DNA of 64,000 nucleotides from Plectosphaerella cucumerina (Eukaryota; Ascomycota; Sordariomycetes; Glomerellales; Plectosphaerellaceae): assembly GCA_020746995.1 (NCBI GenBank), contig JAGPXD010000002.1, positions 7,440,001 to 7,504,000 of the forward strand. Reading direction: 5' to 3'. Of this stretch, positions 1-9,684 are shown one piece after another. Every line of letters begins with the position of its first letter. Position 1 is the stretch's first letter. The notes beneath the pieces were generated by a model, which saw only the letters and a list, made by a program, of their open reading frames with translations, ran no database searches and was not told the origin of the DNA. The translations under genes and the position numbers were made by a program.

Positions 1-65
1 GACCGAGTCCGAGCCACGCGTCACGTCCCGACATCGCCCTCGAATCGCCTCGCGCACCCGCAGCC

Positions 66-1520
66 ATGTTCGGCATCCTGGGGTCCATCGACATTGGCTC
101 CGGCCAGCAGTTCGAGTCCTTTGACGACCTGTTCAAGGATCTCAAGGCTCACATGTCCAAGAATGGCTACAAGGTCGTCAAGTCGCGCACCCATCGCAAC
201 AAGGTCGCCGGGAACTACGAAAAGGGCAGCGAGGTCGTCCGTTGCGATCTTGTCTGTGACCGCGGCGGCCAGCCATACAAGTGCACCGCTACTCAGCTCA
301 AGACGACGACCAAGAAGACAAACTGTCCATGGCGAGCAAAGGCCGTCAACCGAAAGACGCTGGGCGCCTGGGTCCTGACCGTCATCTGCGACCAACACAA
401 CCACGAGCCCAGAACCCCTGAGCCGCCAACCGACGAGGAGGATGCCGACGCCGACGGAGATGCCGAGGTCGACACCACCCAAGGCATGTCCATGTCCATG
501 TCCATGGTCGGCGCGCCGGTTCAGCACGCGAATGCGCATGCGCAAGCTTCGGCGGCCGCTGACTCCTCAGCAGTCGAGCCCGACATCGCCCCAGCCGCCG
601 ACGCCGACACGAGCGCCGCTTTGGCCGTAGCCGGCGTGAATCCTGCCACGATCCGGCTGACGGGCGAGACCTTTCACCAGTACAAGGGCGAGTATCGACG
701 CATGACGAAACCCGAACGCGTCGGGATCCTCGCCCAGATGCAGTTGCGCATCGCCGCCATATACGCCGTCGAGAACGAGGACCTGCAGCGTCAGGAGAGA
801 CAGGCGCGCCAGGAGCGCAAGCACCAAGAGATAGAGGAGAACAACCGGCGTCGTGCTGTCGAGCAGCAGCAGCAACAGCAGCAACAACAAGCACAACAGC
901 AGCAACACCAACAAGCGCAGCAACAGCAGCAACAGGTGCAACAGCAACAGCAAGTACAAGCACAGCAGGCTCATCAACAGGCCCAGCAGCAGCAAGTGCA
1001 ACAACAGCAACAGCAGCACCAACAACAAGTCCAGGTGCAGCAGCACCAGCATCCACACCAGCACCCTCAACACCAGGGGCTGCCACAGCAACATCATCAA
1101 CACCAACAGCACGCGCACCAGCAGGTAGCGCAGCACCACCAGATGGCCCAGTTCGCCCCCATGGGTGCCGGCGGCGCTAAGCACCCCTTCCAGCAGACGG
1201 CCGAGGAGGAGCAAGCGCAGGCGCAGGAGCGGCGCCGCCACATGAGCCAACTGGCGCGAGACCACATGGGCACGCCTGTCCAGCAGTCGCCCATGCAGAC
1301 GCCGATGCAGCAAATGCAGCAGGCGGCCGTCCAACAAACACCCGTCCCCGTCCCTCAATTCGGCATGCAGCCGGGCCCCGGGGCGCAGAACATCTTCCGG
1401 CACTATGCCAACACGCCGCAGCAGGGGCCATCGCCTAACCAGACGGTGACCCCCGTGAGCGTGCCCAAGCGGCGCGGGAGACCCCCGAAGAGCGCGGCCA
1501 AGAACGCCAACGGGGTGTAA
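66..1520 (+). CDS. FAR1/WRKY-GCM1-type zinc-finger transcription factor with polyQ tract and AT-hook
   Basis: Single-exon frame of 484 residues. Residues about 17-115 form a FAR1-like DNA-binding domain of the WRKY-GCM1 superfamily: candidate zinc ligands are C60, C64, C73, C87, C108 and the closing H111/H113 (CDQHNHE). The domain family is shared by plant FAR1/FHY3, the Mutator-type transposases they derive from, and yeast Aft/Rcs1. Residues 267 to about 360 are a Gln/His-rich tract, preceded by a charged helical stretch. A KRRGRPPK AT-hook lies near residues 468-475. The architecture fits a nuclear regulator; targets are unknown. There is no transposase catalytic core in the reading frame, so it is a stand-alone regulator rather than a mobile element. 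The ATG is only 65 bp from the window edge, so an upstream exon cannot be excluded. Confidence 0.8.
   Translation: MFGILGSIDIGSGQQFESFDDLFKDLKAHMSKNGYKVVKSRTHRNKVAGNYEKGSEVVRCDLVCDRGGQPYKCTATQLKTTTKKTNCPWRAKAVNRKTLGAWVLTVICDQHNHEPRTPEPPTDEEDADADGDAEVDTTQGMSMSMSMVGAPVQHANAHAQASAAADSSAVEPDIAPAADADTSAALAVAGVNPATIRLTGETFHQYKGEYRRMTKPERVGILAQMQLRIAAIYAVENEDLQRQERQARQERKHQEIEENNRRRAVEQQQQQQQQQAQQQQHQQAQQQQQQVQQQQQVQAQQAHQQAQQQQVQQQQQQHQQQVQVQQHQHPHQHPQHQGLPQQHHQHQQHAHQQVAQHHQMAQFAPMGAGGAKHPFQQTAEEEQAQAQERRRHMSQLARDHMGTPVQQSPMQTPMQQMQQAAVQQTPVPVPQFGMQPGPGAQNIFRHYANTPQQGPSPNQTVTPVSVPKRRGRPPKSAAKNANGV
864..1145 (+). repeat. CAG/CAA-rich polyglutamine-encoding tract
   Basis: Imperfect run of CAG and CAA codons interrupted by His, Val and Ala codons inside the FAR1-like gene. 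Mixed codon use makes it less prone to slippage than a pure CAG run. It probably forms a disordered activation or interaction segment. Confidence 0.85.
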
Positions 1521-2043
1521 CAACACACAACGACCGCGGCGGCAGTCGATCGTCGCGGCGTATTGGGATTTCGGCGTTGATCTGGGGGGCAGCGTCATTG
1601 CATCGGGTCATGTCATACACGAGCGGAACCTCGAATCCAATGTGCCGGCCACGGATATGGACCGGAAAGTATACAGTACACGGTATCGGAGAGCTCATGG
1701 TCACGGGCTTGGAGGGATGGTAAAGGATCTCAAATATCAAAACGATGAGAGGTCTCCCTTAGCAGATGCTGCTGTATTTAAAACGCTATGCTGTTAGTGC
1801 AACCGACCCCGCGATTGGGAGCATCCTGTTCCCTGTCACTTTTTCCAATGTGGAGTCGGAAAGCCGAGATCCTCGAAAATAATTCCAGGGGCCCCGCTAA
1901 AAAGTATCCCGCCAGAACCTCACTTTTGGCCCAGGCTTCGCGCAAGATCTGTCTGTCGCTCGTTTCGCATTCCCTACCAGGTCACAGCCAAATCTCAGAC
2001 ACGAACATACCGCGTCGACTCCGCACGACCTACGCACAACACT
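1521..2043. other. Intergenic, between the FAR1-like gene and Notchless
   Basis: Same-strand spacer holding the 3' end of the first gene and the promoter of the second. I see no credible coding frame, RNA gene or repeat. Confidence 0.5.
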
Positions 2044-3748
2044 ATGTCCACCGTTCTCCCGCCGCCGTCGAAACGGCAGAAGCGCGAGCGCCTCGAGAAG
2101 ACGCAAGCGCAGGCCGACGTCGCCGCCATTGTGCTCGGCGAGGATGGCAGCTTCAAGGCCCGCTTCGTCGACAGCGACGGCAACCAGTTGACCGAGGCGA
2201 TCGAGGTGCCTCTGTCGGAGGCGAGCGAGAAGAACATATCCCTGTTGCTCAACACCATGCTGGGCAAGGTGCGTTCCCAAGAAGCAAACCGATTCGACCA
2301 GAGCTGTACTGACATGACCGCCCCCAGGACCGCGAAGACTTCCTCCCCTACCGCTTCCGTATCAACATTCCCAACTCGGACGTCATCGTCGACACATGGC
2401 CGTCGAACCTGCTCGAGACGCTGCGCAGCCATGGCGTGGCCAACCCCTTCGAGACGACAATCACCCTCACCGCCGAGCCCCAGGCTGTGTTCAAGGTGCA
2501 GTCTGTGACGCGCATGTCGAACCGCATCCCGGGCCACGGTCAGGCCATTCTCGCAGCACAGTTCAGCCCGGCGTCCAACACGCGTCTGGCCACAGGAAGC
2601 GGCGACAACACGGTGCGCATCTGGAACACGGAGACAGGCACACCGCACAAGACACTCACGGGACACACGGGCTGGACGCTCTGCGTCGCCTGGAGTCCTT
2701 GCGGAACCATGCTGGCCTCGGGTAGCATGGACAAGACGGTCCGCGTCTGGGATCCGGTCAAGGGCGTCGCTCAGGGCAGCGCCCTCGGCGGCTTCCAGAA
2801 GTGGGTGACCAGCATCGCCTGGCAGCCGTACCACCTCTGGCGCGACGGCACGGCGAGGCTGGCGGCGTCGAGCAAGGACGGCACGGTGCGCATCTTCACA
2901 GTCAACGCGGGACGTACTGAGCACGTCCTCTCGGGCCACAAGTCGAGCATCAGCAGGGTGTGCTGGGGCGGCACTGACCTCATCTACACGGCCTCGCACG
3001 ACAAGACGATCCGGATCTGGGACGCGGCAAAGGGAACCCTCGTGACGACCCTCTCGGGCCACGCTCACTGGGTCAACCACCTCGCACTTTCGACTGAGGC
3101 GGCCCTGCGGACGGGGTTCTTCGACCACACGCCGGTGCCGGATACAGAGGAAGGCAAGCGGGCAAAGGCGAAGGAGCGTTTCGAGAAGGCCGCCCGCATT
3201 CAAGGCAGGGTCGCCGAGAGGTTGTGCTCTGCCTCGGACGATTATGTCCTGATCCTCTGGGATCCGTCGCAGGGAACGAAGCCCGTGGCGCGGATGCAGG
3301 GACACCAGAAGCAGGTCAACCATGTCAGCTTCAGCCCTGACGGTATGCTCATCGCAAGCTGCGGCTGGGACAACCATGCCAAGATCTGGGCGGCCAAGGA
3401 CGGCCGATTCCTGAGCGTAAGTGTTTCTGAACCACCGTTGCTTACCTCCAGCTGACCCTTTCAGACCCTCCGTGGTCACGTCGGACCCGTCTTCCAATGT
3501 GTAAGCTTCCACCCACCATTTCTTCCTCCTGACCCAGCTGACATCCCCAGGCCTTCTCGGCGGACTCTCGCCTTCTCGTCACAGGAAGCAGAGACACGAC
3601 GCTCAAGGTGTGGAACATGGCGTCGTTCAAGCTCGCCAACGACCTGCCGGGTCACGAGGACGAGGTGTACGCCGTCGACTGGGCGCCGGATGGCAAGAAG
3701 GTCGGCAGCGGCGGCAAGGACAAGGCTGTACGGCTGTGGTGCAACTGA
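2044..3748 (+). CDS. rsa4: Notchless/Rsa4 WD40 ribosome assembly factor
   Basis: Four exons: 2044-2268, 2328-3416, 3465-3500, 3551-3748, giving 515 residues, the usual length for Notchless/Rsa4. An N-terminal NLE domain (about residues 30-95, ending near the DREDFLPYRF segment after intron 1) precedes an eight-bladed WD40 propeller with repeated GHxxW...W[DN] elements and a final RLWCN end. In yeast this protein sits on the pre-60S particle in the nucleolus, and its NLE domain binds the MIDAS domain of the AAA ATPase Rea1, which strips assembly factors from the maturing subunit. All introns are short with consensus ends; the third exon is only 36 nt and encodes TLRGHVGPVFQC, a canonical WD repeat start, which supports the model. 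Confidence 0.93.
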
Positions 3749-6520
3749 GCGATGGTTTCTGGGGAAGAAAAAGCTACATTTTCACTTGCAAACACCTAGG
3801 GCATGATGATGGGACCTGGGTTCTGGGCGCTCGGCTATAGAGAATATACCCGACGACGACATTCGCCGTCATGTCATGAACTTGCGGCCTTCTTGAAGGG
3901 CTCTTGCGCAGTTACGTTATGGTTGGCAACCTGGAGCCGCGATGCGATGCTGTATTACGGCACCGATTTGTCAGAGAGCCGTCCTCGGGTCACTCCAGGG
4001 GTCAGCTCACCCCCTCCAGATTTGCCCGTGTCCAGCCGCGGGGCTCCAGATCGGTCCCGGTGGGAGATCCGGGGAAACCCGCACTGGTGGTACAATGCTG
4101 GGCATCCCTGGGCCTCCATCAACTCACGACATGCCACGGACGACTCGGCGCATAGGAGGTGCTGCATGGCGGACGATCCTGGCGCCCACGGGCCAGCGGA
4201 GAGAGGCCAGGAACGAGACACGTCTCGTGCATCGCGAGACGGGCCGCGGCTGGAGCGCTTGGTGTCTTGACGATATTCGCCATGATCCTCTCAGGCAGCG
4301 CTCTCACATATCATTCCCGTCAGCCGTCTCCTGCGCCGGGCCCAGAAAGGACGGGCACCGTCTCGTCCGGGTCGCACGGGGACGGCACGTGGACGCCTCG
4401 TCCATTGCGAGGAAAGCCGGGAGGGAATTTCTGTCACGTCGCACACGGGGCAAGGGGCGCGAAGAAGGGGACATGGAGTCTGGAAGAAGCCGATTATGGG
4501 CTGCGGCCGCGATGGTCGAGCGTCACGTTCAAGTCAGCCAATAAGCCACTGGACGCCGGCGAGATACCTGGAGAAGGCAATGCAGGTTGAAGAGGACTGG
4601 ATATGTGAGATGATGCACATGCAGGCGTGCGTCAGGGTCCTCCTATCCATCCCTCGGTCGACGATTTCCGTGGCCAGCATCCCCAGGCGAAGCACGACTC
4701 GGGGGTGGCTATGCGATGCAGCAGAGTGCGTGAGGATCATGTCGACATATCATTTTTTTTTCTGCCATGGCTGCCGGCCGGCTGTTGTCCGTGGACGCTG
4801 CAGAACGGGAGAAGGGAGCAAGATGCTGGAGCGAGGCAAGGGCTACGCGGTTCGCAGGATTCATACTTTAGGCTGATGCGAGCTGCAAGGCGGCTCGGGA
4901 CATGTCGGCCAGCCGGCGGACGGACGTTGTTCGCTAGGTGAGTTCTTTTCAGTCCCCCCTGGCTTGACGCGGAGCCTCTCGCATGGCATGTGAAGCCGTC
5001 GTGGCCGCGCGATATTTCCGGCCATTCGCCGGGCGTGTAATTCACCCACCTGAATTTTTACCGGTCCCCTTTTCATCTCTCGGAGGGGGCGTACCATGGG
5101 TTCCGGCATCAATGTACGGGCGCGGTGCGGGCTCGGCGGGACGCGGCAGATATTTCGCGCGCTCGCTGCGACGTGCTGGATGCCACGGGGGCGCATGGGC
5201 GGTTGCGACTGGTACAAGGATTGGCGACAAGTCGGGAGGTCTGAATATGGCTCACGGACAGACGGGGGCCTTGCCTTATCTCGCCACGTCCTGGGGTCTC
5301 GTTGATGCCCAGCGGCCGGGCGCTGAGTAGCGAACTCTGCTCCACCCCCCTTCTGTGCGTGCGAAAGGAGCATCGTGGGACTGGGAGGGAGGTGTCATCG
5401 GGGAGCCAAAGGGGGATAGAGAGGCATGGGGATGGGAGGAGCCGCGAGGCCAGCAGGGTCAGCAAAGGGCCGACACAGCCCCCCCTGACAGAGGCAGAAG
5501 AGAGAAATGCAGAGTGACAGAGACATGGCGTGAACCCACCGTCGTGCGTCCATCGGCCCGCATCGACGGGTACCCCAGATGTATGTTCCCGGCCGGGGGA
5601 AGACGCAAGTAATGGCGCATAACAAGTGTGGTCAGGTCAGGTCAGGTATATCCGCGATGAGGAGCGATCGCCGAGCCTGAACGATTGGTCGACGCCCTTG
5701 GTGGACGTTGGCAGGCCTCCGATGGCACTTCGCAGGCTTCTCAGGCAAACAGCCCGGGCCGTCAAGAGCCAACACGACATCCCGAAGCCACGCATTTGAT
5801 GCGCGTTCATCGCGTGCTAGGGCTGCTAGCACACCCCGGTTTCGTCTCTGGCGTTGGGGAAGCTGGGGGCCCGGCGGGAAGTTAGCGGGAGACGATCACT
5901 GACCGGGAACTGTCCCGATGTCCGTTGGCTGCCCATCTCGAGCTTGTTGCTGGCAGGACACGAACAAGCAGAGCCCAAGCGCAAGTTTCTCTTGGGGCAG
6001 GCAACGGCAAGGCAAGCAAGGGCACATTGACAGTGCCATGCGCCCAAAAGCCGATGCGGACGGGCTGGCCCCAGCGGCTCTGGAGTCTAGACCTCGCCCT
6101 GGCCTGGCCAGCGGCTGCCAAGTCGAGTGACGGCGGGCAAGCGTCTGGAAAGCTGGACCGATCAGGCCGGCAGATTGATTGGGGGGATGGGTCGGTAGGG
6201 CAAGGGGACGTCTGCCCAGTGCCCGGGTGCTTCCGTTGGAGATACTGTACAACGAACGGCGACGTTGCCCGGATCGGCGGCGCCAGGAAGGGGCAGAAGC
6301 ATGTGCCTGGCAGGCAAGCATGTCGCTCTGTAGGCCTGTGATGGCGCAAAGCAGGGATGTGTTGCGCGTTGCGACAGTGCGACGTCCTCTACTGTTCTCA
6401 GATTGTGATTACGTCTCGCAGAAGAGGTGGCTGAGGGAAACAGGGCAGCCAGCAGCAGGCGAGGTGTGGCCGATAGAACCCGTGTGCCGTAGCCCAGCCG
6501 GGGCTGGATCTGTTGGGGAG

Positions 6521-6538
6521 AGCTTGAGCTTGAGCTTG
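6521..6538. repeat. AGCTTG hexamer, three copies
   Basis: Three perfect head-to-tail copies of AGCTTG in the long intergenic stretch. No function is visible. Confidence 0.8.
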
Positions 6539-7088
6539 GAGGATTTGCTTGTTGCAGGCCAAGCTTCGGACGGAACTAAGAATACCACCAGTGCCAGCTT
6601 TGAGGATGCTGCGGCGCTGGGCTGACACGTCGGTACAAGTACAACGGTTACCGTTGCCCAAGGGGCGTGGAGATCGAGCTGTCCACAGCTTGAAAGTCTA
6701 GCTTCGCAAACGGCGCCATGACGAGGCTTTCTTGAGATCAGCATGCGGGTGGCACGGCAGGGGCTTGCGAGATTGCTGTCTTGGATATTTACGTATCAGT
6801 ACTTTGTACATGAGGGCATATTGTGTTCGCGACTGAGCACCTCCAGACCCGTGGCCGTACACCCTCGGTCCTCGCTCTGGTCTGTCTGTCGAATATGACA
6901 GAAGCCATGCCCTCTGTGCCCGGCGTCAGCGGAGCTGGCTCCCCCGTGACCCGCCGGTGAAGAAGAGGGTGGTCGTCGACTTTGATGATCTCGCAGCGGG
7001 CGAGACGTGGTTGGGGTGGCAATCATGCCAACGGGCGCGAGTGACACCTCATCTCTGGGAGACAGAAAAGAACCTCACTGAAAATCAG

Positions 7089-7118
7089 ACTGGTACTGAT
7101 ACTGGCACTGGCACTGGA
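7089..7118. repeat. ACTGRY hexamer, five imperfect copies
   Basis: Five tandem six-base units (ACTGGT, ACTGAT, ACTGGC, ACTGGC, ACTGGA) followed by more CTGG-rich sequence. A minor tandem repeat with no visible function. Confidence 0.7.
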
Positions 7119-9684
7119 CTGCTGGCTGGGCCGATGTGACAGTTCGTTCGGCGCCCCGCTGCTTCCCGTCCAGCATCCCTGCTGCGCATCCCTGTCGGCG
7201 GCCCCAAGGAGAGTTCAAGCTTTGGGCGGCGCGGTGCGGCGTTCAGTTGGCAGTGATGGCGTTCAAGTTTGATGGGAGAACCAACGCGAGAAACGAGAAA
7301 CGAGCATGGAAATGTCTCTCCCCTTCTCCTCGTGGCTGCCTTGGCGGCTGGACAGGAATATCTCGCACGCTGAAGCCCAACGTGCGCGAGATTCGGACAG
7401 ACAGAACAAGGACGAGGTACGTACTTGAGGTGCTTATTTGTTGGTTGACAGGGAGGAGTCGGAGGGATGGAAATGCCAAACACCTCACGACGCAGACACA
7501 CACAGACAGGCAGACACACCACGCCCTACTCGTACACACCCTCCTGCCAGGCCCTATCGGCGTCCGGGACGATGCTGCACTGTCAACCCCGAGGGGCATA
7601 GTGAGGGGCATTGAGGGCATGCCATGATGGGATGGGTGAGGATGAGCTGGGCCCTCGTGAGCCCAGATTGTCTTTTTTTGCGAGAGGAAGTAAAACTGTT
7701 ACTCAATTCCCAGGAACGTACTTGTTGCCTAATGCCTCCGTCATGAAAACGCCGTCGTCCCGTCTCCAGCCTGCATCCAGTCTGCCAGTCTCCAGACCAC
7801 AGCAGCAAGCTCCCGTCTCAAGTTCCCCATCTTTTGTTTCCCCCACTGGCCCAGTTTCCCACTGCCAGCCGGACGAAAGCCTCCCATTCGTCCCCCTGTC
7901 GGACAAGGACACGGCTCCGCGCCCTGAAGTGATCTGACCTCTAGACGTCTACCTATCTGTCAGTCCGGGACATCAACACCGCGCGAAACCCCGAGGCTTT
8001 ATCGCGTGTCAGTGCAGTCTCCATTTCTCCCGGGCGAATTTGTCCTGGCATTGGCACTCCCGACCTGGGCCCGCGCAATCTCGATTTCTCGGACAATTGC
8101 CGCCGCCCCGGAACACATCATCCAGAACGGAAACTTCGAGCTCGGCGAGCAGAGCATTCGAGAGCTTTCTTCAATCCCGCAAGCTCAAGCTTCAAGTTCC
8201 GTCGAAAGGTCCAGACAGGCCGCTATTACGTCAGGCAGGCCATTGCTCTTTCCCGCCATTCCCATCCGGGGCAGAAGCTGTACACTTACTAGCCCGAGCG
8301 TGCAGCCGTGAGCAGGACGGGAGCTTCTACAGCCCAGCTAGGGGTACAAGTACCGAACGACCAAGGTTTCCCGTCGCCCCGAGTCTCCGGGAGCCTCCGC
8401 TTGTACACCCGCCCGTACCGGTACCGGGTACCTGGGCAGCCCTTGTCCCCCAGCCCAGCCGCCATCTGCTTCAACTTCCTCCGACGCCTCGAGATAAAAG
8501 GAAACCGTGGAAAAGAAACGGTCGGCGCCAGCCAGCCAGCCACGCAATTGCCACGCATCTTTAACAAACTGTCCAAAAAATCAAATCGAGCCCAAGACCG
8601 GGAGCCAAGCTCCGCGCAAAACGTTGACCCGACGGCGGTCCCCAAAACCAAAACCAAGGCCCGACCCCCTGTAACCCCTGTACGTTTAGTACACAAGCGC
8701 CCCATTCAGTTGTGTCCACACGCCCCCCCTCCAATTCATTCTCCATCAATCCGTTGGCCGCCCGCCCAGCCTGACAGCCCGTGCAGGTCCAGGTACTTCT
8801 TCCTCACTGGACTGCCTGAGCATCCACTGGACCAGCTCCTCTCGGCCGCTGCAGCTCCCCCTCACGTCGCTGCCTTTCCGGGCATCCCCCCAAAAGGCCA
8901 CCCCCTCTGACACCGTGGACTCTCCCGTTAAACTTCATCCCCTCCAACTCTCTCCTGTGGATCTCTTGTCGGTCCATCCACCCATCCATCCCGGCCTTCC
9001 CTGTCCGTCTTGTCCTCCCCTCCCGGTCCTCCTCTCCACCCTCCCTCCTTGCCTTCCCCCCCCGGTCTCTGAGGTCCTCCCGCTCCCCCAGGCCCGGCTC
9101 GATTTCGAACTTTTGAAGAGCCGCCGTCCCGTCCCGATTTTTCGAGACGCTACATCCAGCACCGCACCGCACCTCATCCCTCGCAGCTGCTGCTCTCAAC
9201 ACCTCGACCCTGTCAACGCAACACCTTGAGAGCCTTCGACCCTCTGCATGCGTGCCTGTCCTGTCTTCAGAGACGCACTTCGACATTGTCGACGCCGCTT
9301 GAAGCATCCTTAGCTCCCTCTGTCGTCATCCAGGAAACCTTCTGCGCCACCCTTGACGTCGCTTTTCGTCGCCAGCTCCCTCCGTTCCAACGCCACCATA
9401 ACAGCTACTACCCCCCTCTTGTCTGGACACAGGACCTCTCCCTTGTATACAACCTCTTGACAAGCTTCATTCGACCTCCGACATCCACCTCTTCCCTCCT
9501 CGCTTCCACAATACCTCTCCGTCGCATGTGTCGCAGCTCGGCCTTTGGCCCATAGCCCCAAACCAACGCCATCGCAGCCATCCGACGCTCCAGGACGTCT
9601 CCCAGGGGAGACTCGCGCATACACAACGATCTCGCTATTGAAGCGCTCCCATAACCCCTCCGCGCCGCTCCCAGACTGCCCACC

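Larger units (their letters stand above)
3749..9684. other. Gene-free stretch of about 5.9 kb upstream of the trehalose-complex gene
   Basis: Read in six frames, this interval gives only short open frames with arbitrary composition and no recognisable domain, signal peptide or convincing splice-joined frame. The last 1 kb (about 8700-9684) is strongly pyrimidine-rich on the + strand, as in long fungal 5' leaders, and contains several upstream ATGs. Small repeats are present (listed separately). It may contain a long 5' UTR, distal regulatory DNA or a non-coding transcript; none of these can be proven from sequence. Confidence 0.5.

Noticed and set aside
567..1598. 343-residue minus-strand Leu-rich frame
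   Set aside because: Complement of the CAG/CAA tract gives Leu runs; it has no other support.
1995..3512. 505-residue minus-strand frame
   Set aside because: Lies opposite the Notchless exons and crosses its introns; antisense artefact.
8308..8910. 200-residue plus-strand frame in the long intergenic stretch
   Set aside because: Pro/Arg-rich arbitrary composition, no start context, no domain.
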